Below, piece by piece: positions 33,538-44,769 of a DNA stretch of 64,000 nucleotides; the first letter of the stretch is position 1; every line of letters begins with the position of its first letter. The DNA lies in contig JAJEKV010000028.1 of assembly GCA_021234155.1 (NCBI GenBank), positions 8,694,134 through 8,758,133 of the forward strand, read 5' to 3'. Under the pieces are notes generated by a model. It searched no databases and was not told the origin of the DNA. It worked only from the letters and a program-made list of their open reading frames with translations. The translations under genes and the position numbers were made by a program. The stretch comes from Isoetes taiwanensis. Lineage: Eukaryota; Streptophyta; Lycopodiopsida; Isoetales; Isoetaceae.

Positions 33538-35870
33538 GGTGCATGGTATATAATGCCTATGATATTCAAGGAAAGTTCATCTCACCATATCGGATGAATA
33601 AGATTCTTGATGTGATGTTAGGTGCATCCTTTTGAAGATTAAATTGAGAAAACCAGGTAGCATCCATATATTGATATCCAGTGGTAAAATAACAATAGGT
33701 TGCTAAGTTGATAGCATTCAGGCTATGGTTGGATAACGTTACAACACGGTAAGACAAATTTTGAGAATGCTTAGATATGGTTATAAAATAAGATTGGCGT
33801 GATAGTCAGATTGAAGCTCATGTGTAAATAGCAGATGTATGACGTAGAAGGAAATGTCATGATTACATCATGGTCCTACTTGAGGTCTATAAAGTTGTTG
33901 ACCCTAGGGTTGTGGCTAGAATAGTCGGTGATAGCCTTGAAAAAGTTCTTGGCCTTGAAAAAATTCTTGGAGTATAAGAAAGCACTTAATGGAACAAAGT
34001 GGTCAGGTTACGCATTTATATTTAGAGAATGATATCCACTTAAATTATGGCAGATTGAAGAATTGATTGGCCAAGATTGAACAATGTTTTTTTTTTTTTT
34101 TTTTGAAGAACTGTGTCATCAATATATTAAAAGAATGGTAATGTTACAAAGCAAGTGAGGAGGAAGGAGAACTGCCCCAAAGAGACAGCGATACCTCGAC
34201 ACTCCACAACAAACTCATAGAAAAACTGCAACTCTACTGCTGTACAAACCGACCATCACCATCTACAATACCCAAGAAGTCCCGCCAAATGGCAAACTTC
34301 CGCTCTACTACTCCTAGGAACACCAGAAAGCTTTGAAATAGCTTGTACCTGAGTCGAGGAATCAGAGAGGTTGGTTGCAGTCAATCCCCCGAAGATCCAC
34401 AACCGCCGCCCAAATCAACCACACCAACCAAGCCCGACTGATGCAAGGCTTGTTGCCGCAAGAGCGGCCAAGCACCAGATACACATGAAGCGAAAGAATC
34501 GGCGGGCTAGTCAATCTCACCAAAACAGAGCCTAACCCAATCCCAAAAGTACCGCAAGTGAGGGCATAAAACCAGACAATGCTCCACAGTCTCACGATGA
34601 AGGCCACAACAAGGGCAGAGAGGGCTCACACCCGGCCTAAACCGACTCACAAGGGCATTCACCCTGAAGATTGAACAATGTTATCCATCTTATGGATAAG
34701 GAAGAAGAAGACGATGAATAGAGGAATAACATATTTAATCGTGGTAGTAGGTAAACCATGAAGTTGAACGAAAGTGTTGTCAGATAAAGCCCAGACATGA
34801 GTTAAAGGCAGAGGGGGAAGTGCCATTTTTTGAAAATCTTAGAATGTAATAGAAGAGTTGTAAGCACATCTATTAATGGTACTTTCATGTATCGTAATTA
34901 TTTGGCATGCTAGAAGTGATTGTAGATTAAAGGAAGGATGGAGATTGCATTAGTTGACTAAGGATATAGTCAAAGGATTGAAGTTGTGAACGAAATACAT
35001 GAATTAAGAGCTTCATTGAAATTAACAGCAATTGATGCCTATAAAATCTTGTTGAAAGACTAACCAGTGTGATGGGGTAATATGTATAGAAGTAGGCTAG
35101 ATATAGAGGTCAAGTGTATAGCCTAGGATACTTCAATGTCATTGGATGAACTTGTAGAGGAATTCTCTGCCATGGGCTATATGTATCAACTTAAGTATAT
35201 TACCTAGCTATAAGATACCTAGACTGGGGGACTTGATTATGCATTTTGCTTGTTACTTTTTGGATTTGGCCACCCAAGAAGTCTCGAGAGATTACATATC
35301 TAGTTCGACTTGAGTATCTCTTTGGAATGGTTGGGGGTTTTTTTTTTCTATGGCACGTACCTTCTTTATGAAAAGTTGCATTAATTGCATTATGTTTATT
35401 ATATTGAATTGGATATGTATGTTCCTTTTTCTGATGCATAGAGTATACTCATAATATTTGAGTTAGTTCTAGACTCGGCGATATGTTAAATTGAATATTA
35501 GAAGGGTCGTGCATTGGAGCTATCTAATATGTATCTTTCCTTTATGAAGCTAGCTTTGAACTTTCAAGTTTGGAGAGGCATCATCTTGGATTGGAAGGCT
35601 AAGCAATTGTGTTTGACAAGGATGGGTCAGTTCTAAGGGACAAAATTGTATTCATCTGGGAGTATGTTGAATTGAGGATTAAGATGTGAAAGCATAAAGG
35701 GAAGAGACCCGAGGAATTAAGGAGGCAGACTATAAAAAAAAAAAAATTGGGTTGGGTTTGTTCCAAGGAAGATGTCACAAAGGGAGATACAAACTAGATT
35801 TTTCATGAGTGCTCTAAGATGCATCCATGAGGACATGGGTTGAATTTTTGGAGGAGAGACTGTAACGGAC
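33538..35870 (+). mobile_element. Gypsy internal remnant
   Basis: Decayed DNA between two LTR-related segments. The last ~170 bp still match the pol 3' end seen at 31990-32140 (GAGACC, TTAAGGAGGCA, CCATGAGGACATGGGTT) and finish with the purine-rich GGAGGAGAGAC polypurine tract directly before the LTR. No gag or pol frame survives. A LINE is inserted at 34089-34666. Confidence 0.65.
34073..34682 (-). mobile_element. 5'-truncated LINE with 16-bp target-site duplication
   Basis: AAGATTGAACAATGTT occurs at 34073-34088 and again at 34667-34682. Between them a poly-T run plus GAAG marks the 3' end on the minus strand. The rest encodes, on the minus strand, the zinc-binding region after the reverse transcriptase (H-R-E-T-V-E-H-C-L-V-L-C-P-H-L-R-Y-F-W in one frame). 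About 580 bp of the 3' end only. The insertion is nested in gypsy DNA, so it is younger than that element. Confidence 0.9.
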
Positions 35871-38436
35871 CTAGCAATCTAGCACCAACATTAAGATGTA
35901 AGTAACGTTGCCATTATATAAGAGTGCATTTTCAATGGTAAAATAAATGATTATGTGCTAGGAATACATGCATGCAATGTGTCCATGCATACAGTGTGTG
36001 CATGCATGCATGCAAGGGCATTGCTAGGTTATATAAGCGCAACAATATTATTCTTGATTTCTTAGGGGAGGAGTTTTCCATGGGAAAGAAGTCTTTTTTG
36101 TGATGGTGGAATATTTTGGAAGGCGATAGATTGCAGCCGGATTGCTGAAGGAGCAGGGTGTGAGCAATACTCTGGGAGCGTGTTGGAGTGCAGAGGAAGG
36201 CAAGCAAGCGGGATTCCAGGTGGGGATCAAGCCTTACACCTGGGGTTTTCTAGTGTTTGTATAGCTGTGTTGATTTAATAATGATTGCTCTGAACGTAGC
36301 ATAAACTTGGAGTTAAATCATATTAGCATGGTCATGAATAGGCATGCATGGTTAATGGATAGCGAGCATATTAACCGATCTAATATTCTCTACCATGTTA
36401 ATAATTTCAAGGAGATAGAAGAAGCTGAGATGGCTTAGATTAGCTAGAATTCTTAAAGGATAGATTAAGATTAAATTGTTAAGCAAAATCCAGCAAAGTA
36501 GCAATATATCCTATTGCATGCTGCCGTTGAACGGCCTGATGTTGATGAAGTAAAGTGATGAGAAATCATGAAAAGCCACCTGAAATGGATCGATTTGGGT
36601 ATCTAAGGGGCCGAAATATGCAAAGAAGGCAGAATCAAGGGGTATACTAGCCAAGACGGCAGTATTTTCCTTTGCATGATGCTGGCAGAACGGCATAATC
36701 TTGCCGATTTGGATGCTTGGAAAGCATGGAAATTGCTCTGAAACTGACAGATTTGTACTATAGTGAGGTCGAATTGGCATAAGCAAGCAGGAATTGAGGG
36801 ATTCGAGGCAGGATCTGGCAGTAAGAACTGGGTTTTGGTGGCCAAGAACTGACCCAAAACTGCCGGATTAGGGCCACAAACTGGCCGAAATGGCTTGGAA
36901 TCCTCCTTGCCAGCAAAATCAAGAGAAGCCACAGTGTTTTAGCATTGATCCGATGGCCTGGAGGCCAGATCCGGCAGTTGCAGGCTGAGGTCGCGCCCTC
37001 TGTAATGCACGCCAGGGTTAGGAAATAAAGAAAAAAGTTAATATTTAGTTAGTAAGGTAATAATAAAGTATAAAGTTAAGGAAAAGCTAAGGTTATGGGG
37101 TTAAAATAAAATATTAAGGGTTAGTTTGGATCAAGGAATTGGGCTAGTGATTTATTTAGGATTAAAGGCTAAGTTAAGGAGGGGTATGCTACTGGATAAG
37201 TATTTATGATTACGGGATGTGTAATTTAACAAGGTAGCTAGTTGTATATCTAAACCCTTGGAAATAACTAAATTAGCAAAGGGAAAATATATGCTAGGGG
37301 TATTACTAGCTGGGAATGGGTGCAGGAATTAATAAACTAGTTAGCAGGGTTATGGAAGCCACCGTCATTAAGGTTATAAGTAGTAATTTGAAGGAAGTTG
37401 ATCTAGTTAAAAGTAATAAGATATTAGTGAAGGTTGTATTTTGCTTAAGCACTGGGCATTGCATGTTGCATGGTAGAGATAGTAATGTTTATACGAGCGT
37501 ATAACTGGATTTTCTTTGTTGCATGAGGTGTAAATTATGGAATTTCTACGATAAATTTGATATGGAAATGTGCCTAGTTGATATTGGGTGGATTTCATAG
37601 TATTGTGATCTATGTGTAGTATAATTCTTTGATATAGACGTCTGGGGCCGGAGTCTAGGTGCGATGGTCTAGACTCGCGGTTATTGCACAGTGCTATGTA
37701 AATGGTATTATTTGAACATTGGGCGTTGGTACCGTATGGTACAACATCATGCACAGTTAAGTGGTCCTCCAATGCTAGACGCAGCGTGGATGGGTGTGTA
37801 CACACGTGGTTACTCCGCCTCTATGTCACTGGCCTGACCAGTCGAGTTGACCTTGCTCAGACCCAGAGGAATATTGGTTGCAATGTTGATGCTATGATTG
37901 CTTGGTTATTATATATGTGGTCTTCTTTGTTGGAATTAAGTTGCATTGGTCATGCTTCTTTGGACTAGTGACTTGGATTAGGGCGAGGCTACGGTAAGGT
38001 TAGGTCATTTGTTGCGGGTTAATGCTTTGTATTGTTGATGCTAGACATCCTAGATCCCCGATCCCCACTTAGTCCGTGTGACTAACCCCGTGGTTGATAG
38101 TGTAAGCAGAGGTGCGAGATGCTCCGGAAAGTAGCCAAGCTTCGAAAAGGCGAGAGTAGAAGTGTGTGATTGCTATTCAATAAACTTGATTATTATTACC
38201 ATTATTATTATATGTGGGCTTGAAGCTATAACTATCAAGAACATTCATTGTGTGGGGGGATATTGCTGAGTAATGGGCAAGTATATCTTTGGGACCTTAG
38301 AATATGTATAAAGATTAAATTCTTTACCTAAGTATGCATGTATCAATTTCTTGAGTCCCAGAGGTTAAGTAGATCCAACGGTAGAGATCGATGGGATCTC
38401 CAGTTACCGAGAGGTTAACTGGCCAGGCCCGTCACA
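35871..38436 (+). mobile_element. Complete gypsy LTR (3' LTR), 2566 bp
   Basis: Starts TGTAACGGACC just after a polypurine tract and ends GGCCAGGCCCGTCACA, so it has the TG..CA ends of an LTR. Parts recur at 26568-27408 (inverted), 32640-33537 and 12755-12927, which confirms the limits. The identical 62-codon frames in this LTR and in half B reflect sequence identity and not a gene. Confidence 0.85.
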
Positions 38437-38440
38437 GTAA

Positions 38441-38910
38441 TGTAACATTCCTAACCGGCATGCCCTTAACCAACTGGGCAAAACCGTCTAGACGTTTATG
38501 AGTAGTCGCTTCTACCCATTTATGCCGGTGTCTCGGGAATGCCCCACAGACACATTCAAGGATCGAATACTCGAGCGGTCTACCATGGGCCAGTTACAGT
38601 CTCTCCCACTAGAACTATGCTCGTCCTCGAGCATCCAAGGCTATACCATGTCTATGTCATACCATGTCACAATGATTACCAAGTCTTTGCAAATTATCCA
38701 TGCATATAGGCACCCATGGAGACTCGAACTCGAGACCTGCTCTGTTACCAAATGTAACGTTCCTAACCGACATGCCCTTAACCAACTGGGCAAAACCGTC
38801 TAGACGTTTATGAGTAGTCGCTTCTACCCATTTATGCCGGTGTCTCGAGAACGCCCCACAGGCACATTCAAGGATCAAGTACTCGAGCAGTCTACCATGG
38901 GCCCGTTACA
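38441..38910 (-). mobile_element. TRIM retroelement, 470 bp
   Basis: Two 158-bp direct repeats (38441-38598 and 38753-38910) both run TGTAAC...GTTACA. On the minus strand, TTTGGTAACAGAGC follows the 5' repeat, which matches the primer-binding site for initiator Met tRNA (TGGTATCAGAGC) with one change. A GTGGGAGAGAC polypurine tract precedes the 3' repeat. The 154-bp internal part codes for nothing. This is the full layout of a terminal-repeat retrotransposon in miniature. No 5-bp target-site duplication is seen. Confidence 0.88.
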
Positions 38911-40281
38911 AATGGCCACAACATAGCCAGCTTTCACATATAACAAGTTATCCTTGTCCACCAGTAAAATCGGCTAGAACTGCCGATTTTACGAGGACGA
39001 TAAAATATTTATCTTATCTTTATAGATGCCCTTTCAGGCTTTTGAATTAGAGTAGAATTGCAAAAATAGTTTGAGACAACATAAGCCATACATTTCGTGC
39101 CTATTTGGGACACAACACAATGAATCAAACAGCTCTGTCGGCTACTTCCAAGAGCAAATGCATTAATTCTAAAATAGAACAAGTCAGAGTTATAGATTCA
39201 CAGAGCGGAGCCAAGAGCGTGTTTTCTGGATATTACCAGTAGCTTCGACATGTTTTGTTATTCAAATCTTCTGAAAAAGCGCCCATTAGGCCTGCTTAGC
39301 AGTACCGGAGATCAAGTTAAGGTCACCATATTGTTCTATCGCCTATGCTTAAGGTAACGACTAGAGCATCTGTAGCTGACCAAGCCAAACCGAGACAAAT
39401 TTTGTTGCCATGTAGTAAAGGTAACAAACAGTGAAATCGGTACTGGCAGTCTATAAATCTTTGTTTGAAACAAGATTTTTACCTGTTTTTTCGATCTCAT
39501 TTCCATCTGTATCCTTTTGAAGTAGCCACCATTGTGGCGGGATTAGCAACGACCAAGTCGCAACTACATGCCATATGGCGGCCTAAATCGATTTCTATAT
39601 GGCACCCTAAATCGACTTATGTATCCTAAATCAATTTCCATTACAGACCATGAAAATCTTCCAAAGTCATCAGCTTTTATTTCGTATTTCTTATTTTTGT
39701 TGCCACTATTGTAGCCCTTACCATCAAATATCAAATGAAATATTGTATTTCCAGACATAGGAAGTGCTTATACTCAGAAAGGTGCCTCTAGATAGCCTTG
39801 CCATATCCCCATTATATTCCTCAATTTATGTCGTGCAAGCGGGCAAATTATGCCCTGCTTCTGATGCCGAAATGTTAAGTTACATAATTTTCCTCTTTTC
39901 CTCGGTTTTCAAAGCATTTCTAGACTGTATTAAGAACACAAAAATTTTAGATTATCCGGCTCATATTCTAGACTGTCAAGTCAAAATTGTTAGTTGATCT
40001 GCCTGAAATTTACAAGACCCACATCAAACTTGCATACTTTTGATCATGCAGTTGGATTGTAGGGCAGCCACATTAGGATTTTAGATGATCCACATTTAGG
40101 TTGATGTATATACGTTTTTGTGTCGAGCAAAGATGGACAAATTTACTACCAGGTTCTTGAATTGAAAAGAGAGCCATAGATTGGTGGTTTAGAATTTTTT
40201 TCTCGTGAAGCTTCAGCATACAGAATTGAGAGCCCTTTCGCCTGCTTTAAAAATTTTGAGTGTATACAAAAGGTTGGGAAA
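38911..40281. other. Unassigned DNA with one small hairpin
   Basis: A perfect hairpin at 38965-38991 (arm TAAAATCGGC, 7-base loop). Otherwise AT-rich with a short repeated phrase around 39585-39640 (CTAAATCGA.TT) and no gene. Confidence 0.45.
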
Positions 40282-40326
40282 GAGAAACGTTCGCGGCGGC
40301 CTTGGCCGCCATGATAAGTTTCTTGT
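40282..40326 (-). repeat. Dispersed GC palindrome, copy 2
   Basis: GAGAAACGTTCGCGGCGGCC followed by TTGGCCGCCATGATAAGTTT and CTTGT: the inverse orientation of copy 1, with a few mutations in the arm. Confidence 0.75.
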
Positions 40327-41069
40327 CTACACATATATAATCTATTATGTCCGATAAGGACGCCCACGTGGCAGCAAGCCATGCATTCTAACGTTAACGC
40401 ATGTTTTTCCCGGACATTTTTTCAAGAAGAAAAGAAAAGAGAAAATGATGCTCCGGTTCCTGAGGCCTGCACCGTTTGGCTATGGCGGCAATCCTCAGAC
40501 AGATAGCAAGCCAAGGAGTCCCGTAGGCGCCGCATAAGCTCCCAGTTCGAGCTTTGCACCTTCAGATCGCCCGCCTTGCTAGCCGCCGGAATACGACCCT
40601 TTTTTCCTTGCCTCCAAGCCTAAACTACACAGGCTTTTTGCCCTCCGATCCCGGACCATGAGTTCTTTCAGTTAGTCCAGATCCATGAACTGGGTATTTT
40701 CAAAAGAAAAGTTTGGATTATGCCCTTCCCCTCAGAAATGGGCGTACCACATTGTGCCTAGATATGAAATGGCGCTTCGGTTTATGGAGACATGGAATGT
40801 CGGAATTTCGGAGTAGCGATGATTTAAATCATGTATGTGTGTTGTTTTGTGTTGTTCATTATGGCTTCAGAGCTCTTTCTAATTTTAACATGTAACGTTG
40901 CTTGCTCAGCAAATAGAATTATCTTACTTGCACAGCAAAGAAGATTAACATAAAAGAGTTAAATGGGTTCCTAAGACCGATAAGTTTCTGTAAATTTAAG
41001 CTTGAGTTGAGATACAATTACTTAAATTTCATGGTTACATATGACTGATTCCATCCAATATCTATGCAG
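40327..41069. other. Unassigned DNA upstream of kinase exon
   Basis: I searched this stretch for the N-lobe exons of the kinase (glycine loop, catalytic Lys) and found none. The last bases before 41070 look like an intron end (ATCTATGCAG). Confidence 0.45.
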
Positions 41070-42337
41070 TTTGTGGCAGCATGCAGCAAGGTGTCTGTTA
41101 ATAACAGAGTATGCCAGGAGGAAGCTTGAGGGCTTTTCTGCATAAGAATGACCCCGGACCTTGCCATTGACGAGGCTAATGAAAATGGCGCTTGATCTTG
41201 CTGAGGGGATGGAATATGTGCATTCCCAAGGTATTACTCATGCAGATCTCAAGTCAGAAAACCTGGTCTTAGATGACGACCTCTCCATTAAGATTACCGA
41301 TTTTGGAACTGCTAGATTGGAGTCTGAGACAGAAGAACGAGTCCAGGATGTGGGAACATATCGTTGGATGGCTCCGGAGATGATTAGGCACAAACCAAGT
41401 TCAAGAAAGGTCGATGTTTTTAGCTTTGGGATCATACTCTGGGAACTGGTAACTGGAATGGTTCCTTTTCACCAGTTATCAGCTATGCAATCTGCCTATG
41501 CCATTGTCCACAAGGTACTTCCCTCTTCTGCTTGTTTTAGAGTTTATTTGTTCCTATTGAATTTGATTATATATTTGGTGAGGATTGAGTAGAGACAGCT
41601 GCTTTGGGTTTTTGCATATCCAAACATCGTTGTTACTTGTTTGGTAGTGATTTTTTGCAGTTTTGGCTGTTTCTGGGCATGCTGAATTGCTTGCTTGATA
41701 AGGCATTTGTAACAGATCTGCCTTGCTCCATAACGGAATTAGTTGAATTGGGCAGTTTCTCTGCTTGCACATCTAATTGGGTAGCATCACAGTTTGCCTG
41801 GCGACTGTCGTCGATTTGTGTCAGACTTGCCTCTTCCCGATTCCCTTTTTTGTGTTGCTTCTATTGTGTTATGCTAAAAGCAGTTTTACTGTCGAACTAT
41901 ATTGGAAGTTTTGCCACATATAATATGCTGCTTATTTGGTTACTGGATAAGTTAAATATTCATAAAGCTATGTTGCCTGTTTTGAATGTCAGTGTTCTGT
42001 CTGTTTCCGGAATTTTGTTTCTATGCAGTGTTGATGCGCATACTCATGGGTTAAATCTTGATTGGGTTTAATACAGAATGCCAGGCCTGAAGTGCCTACA
42101 TACTGCCCCCCTGAATTGAAGCAGCTGATGAAAAGGTGCTGGGACAGGAACCCTAATAGACGACCTGAATTCAGCCACATAAGAAGAATTCTGCAAGAAT
42201 ACACAGCTCTTCTGAATGAAAAGGGGTATGCATCATCTGGTTGGCCTGCTGTTGATCCAAAAAATTATGTACGAAAACATAACATCACCCATTTTCCAAA
42301 ATGGAGAACCATTTGCACCAGTTTGACAGATTTATGA
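41070..42337 (+). pseudogene. Raf-like MAPKKK (HT1/STY-type) kinase, C-terminal exons
   Basis: Exon 41070-41514 starts after ATCTATGCAG with FVAACSK, then in shifting frames LLITEYA, GGSLRAFLHKNDPGP and, from 41161, LPLTRLMKMALDLAEGMEYV. It continues with catalytic loop HADLKSEN, DFGTARLE, GTYRWMAPEM and VDVFSFGIILWELVTGMVP. Exon 42077-42337 (after TACAG) gives RPEVPTYCPPELKQLMKRCW and DRNPNRRPEF. The intron is 562 bp. Family members are cytosolic Ser/Thr/Tyr kinases in stomatal and growth signalling. At least two or three single-base frameshifts lie in 41080-41165, the N-lobe with its ATP-binding Lys is absent, and HRD is HAD. I infer an inactive gene fragment, though the C-lobe frame is clean. 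Confidence 0.82.
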
Positions 42338-42513
42338 CAGAAACGTGTGTATAGATCACCTTTGATAAGAAGCTTGCCACACCTTTGTACAGCATTTTTA
42401 CGGGAAATAAAAGGCTAACAGGAAAAAATGGCACGGGGGGCATAAGAGTACCAATATAATATAGCCCCTTTGGTTGCTTTGTTTTGTATTACATTAAGTA
42501 ATTGCACTAAAGG

Positions 42514-43176
42514 ACTGCTGGTTATAAAGATTCTGCTGGGAAAGCTATTCTAGAGTCTGTCAAATTAGGGGCAGAGTCTTCTGATTCATCCCTTGGAAAA
42601 AATCTGAAGAAGATAGATGTGGAGAATCTGGTAAAGAAGGCCTCCAGTTCTAAGCCATTATCTGGAGGAACAAATGCTCTGTATCTACTCCTCACTTCTG
42701 ATGATGTGAATGTAGAAGGCTTTTGTGTGCAAACATGCGCTTCGCATTCTTCAATAAAAATGGGCAAAACGCAAGCGATTCCGTATGCTTGGGTCAGAAA
42801 CTCTGCAACCCAGTGTCCTGGGAAATGCGCATGGCCGTTCGCCAAGAATTACTTTGGGCCTGATACAAAGCCATTGACTGCTCCGAATGGAGATGTGGGC
42901 ATTGACGAAATGATCATAGACATTGCTACCATGGTTGCTGGTGCTGCGACAAATTCGTTTATTGATGGCTATTATCAAGGAGATGCTAAAGTGCCATTAG
43001 AAGCCGCTACAGCTTGCACAAGTATATTTGGAAAGGGTGCTTACTCTGGATATCCTGGAGAGCTGGTGATGGATCAAAAGAGCGGAACCAGTTTCAATGC
43101 TTATGGCGCTGGAAGCAGAGCATTCCTGATGCCTGTCTTGTGGGGTCCGTCTACCAGCATATGTGCTTATCCATAG
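42514..43176 (+). pseudogene. EXORDIUM-like protein, 5'-truncated
   Basis: An open frame of about 220 codons without an upstream ATG covers the C-terminal two thirds of an EXORDIUM/PHI-1 protein (secreted, apoplastic, brassinosteroid- and sugar-linked growth). Landmarks: VKLGAESSDSSLGKNL, ALYLLLTSDDVNVEGFC, AWVRNSATQCPGKCAWPF, APNGDVGIDEMI, NSFIDGYYQGDAKVPLEAA and GAYSGYPGELV. The usual ~310-residue protein has a signal peptide and a WWKT region that are missing here; a TAA lies just upstream (about 42511). It starts 180 bp after the kinase stop. The frame itself is undamaged, so truncation may be recent, or an upstream exon may exist that I did not find. Confidence 0.85.
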
Positions 43177-43549
43177 CCCTTTGTATGAGACAATGTACAT
43201 AGCATAGAATGTAGATACAGCGGATCCTGTGTAGCGAAGAGTGTACATATAGCAATTTTTTACAAGCCTACTCTTACTTCTTGAATATCAGTTATTTGTT
43301 CTAAGTAATTCCATTTTTTTAACATTGTTTTTCTGTATTGATTCCATTTGGTCAAGGAGAAAGAGCAATATCAGAGTGAAGAAGCAAATTTTCATAATAG
43401 TTGTTGCTTAATGACACCATTGGAGTTCAGTCCAAACCTTTATGTATAGGGGGATGCCCACCGGTCGCACTTTCCGATGTAGCTGGTGACCCGCTCCTAG
43501 ACCATTCCAACAATATACGAATCTGCCCTTACAGAAGTAAGCCGAGGAA

Positions 43550-43594
43550 GAGAAATGTTCGCGGCGGCCTTGGCCGCCGCGATAAATTTCTTGT
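43550..43594 (-). repeat. Dispersed GC palindrome, copy 3
   Basis: GAGAAATGTTCGCGGCGGCC then TTGGCCGCCGCGATAAATTT and CTTGT. The arms are near-perfect inverses. It lies only 9 bp from the longer hairpin on its right. Confidence 0.8.
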
Positions 43595-43602
43595 GCTAGG
43601 GA

Positions 43603-43662
43603 ACCGCCTGGTACGAGGGGTTTCCGGCGGGAACCCGCCGGAAACCCCGAGAACCAGGCGGC
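43603..43662. repeat. Long GC-rich hairpin with 29-base arms
   Basis: Arms at 43603-43631 and 43634-43662 around AA. The inner 15 bases (GGGGTTTCCGGCGGG) pair perfectly; the outer part (ACCGCCTGGTACGAG) pairs with three or four mismatches. Confidence 0.85.
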
Positions 43663-43668
43663 TCCCTC

Positions 43669-44769
43669 ACGTAAGCCACCGGAAAGCGAAATTCCGGTGA
43701 CGAAAGAGAAAATAGTATTTTTTTCCAGCTGTACTTTTTCTTTCTTTCTCTCTGCGTCCGGCTATGGCGGAGCTCCGAAGCTTCGCCCATGGCGCTCTCC
43801 ATGCTCGCCGAAGCGCTTGATCTCTTGGCGAGTTTTTGGAGGATTTGATAGTTGAGGCTACATGTCTGGCGACTTTTCTTTTGAAATGGAGCAGTTTTGG
43901 AGGTCAGTGATGTATCTTTTCTTGTTTTTCGAGTTCATTCCCTGTGTAGGGATCCTGATGCCGTCATTTTTCTTAAAATGGAGAAGCTTCTAATGATTTT
44001 TTTGATGTTTTACAGGTTCTTGAGTTCCGGTGGCAGTATAGCATCAAGGTTTTACTGCCTTGAGAAAAGAACTATTTTCCGGGCTTCAAGGTGTCACTAT
44101 GGGCGGACTTTCGTACTCTATGGGCTCAGCTTTTAAAGAAGAAGACGGGGAGCTATGCTTTTTTTATAGGGAATCGAGCTTCTCATCATGTTGCTTCTTG
44201 GGTTTCTCTTCCTCCTACCTTGTTTCCTTGAGTCTCCACGCCTCCTTAGTTGGGCCCATTCTTTTTCATGCTTCTTTGCGGGCCTCTTTTACCTCGGCGT
44301 CGGCTTTCGTTTCTTCTTTGACTCGTTTGGGTTGCGGGGAGCCTTCACCGGGGTTGGGTCGACTTCACGATTACTTGTGTTTGCGGCTTATTCTTCATCT
44401 GTTGATCTTGCTCGATTTTGTTCTTGATCATGTTCTTCATTTTGATCTTGATCATGTTCTGATTTTTCTTACGCATTAAGGTGTTCATACTCCCACTCTC
44501 CTCAGCCGGCCGGCGTTGTGCAGGCGGTCTATTTCAGCCATGCTTGGTATCAATGCGATCGTCTCAGGAGCATATATTAAATCTGTGTAAAATCTGTATT
44601 GAATCTATATTAAATCTGTGTAAAATCTGTGTAAAGCAGTGTTAAATCAACTGTAAATAAACTTGTGGCGGCGCTCTAAGCGGCGCCGCCGAGAAACCCC
44701 AAGGCAAAAATTACCTGTTTTAAACAAACACGAAAAAAGTGAGGAATTTCGCTTTCCGGTGGTTTACGT
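43669..44769. mobile_element. 1.1-kb TIR-bounded unit, possible captured exons
   Basis: The 27-bp ends at 43669-43695 (beginning ACGTAAGCCACCGGAAAG) and 44743-44769 are inverse copies with one mismatch. Inside, an exon-like segment ending in MEQFWR has a GTCAGTG donor at about 43903 and a TTTTACAG acceptor at about 44014, after which the frame goes on FLSSGGSIASRFYCL. GC content on the inner left looks like a gene 5' end. No family was recognised. A Pack-type element that carries a host gene piece is an inference; no target-site duplication was found. Confidence 0.5.

Noticed and set aside
33305-37504. Identical 62-codon frames at 33305-33493 and 37316-37504
   Set aside because: The identity comes from two copies of one LTR; the surrounding DNA is equally conserved, so there is no sign of coding selection.
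20109-40326. A single 20-kb CACTA element between palindrome copies 1 and 2
   Set aside because: The ends face each other correctly, but no transposase, no target duplication and unrelated nested content were seen; the copies may be solo repeats.
44060-44479. 139-codon frame inside the TIR unit
   Set aside because: Serine/leucine-rich translation from a pyrimidine-rich stretch; overlaps the more plausible spliced frame and matches no family.
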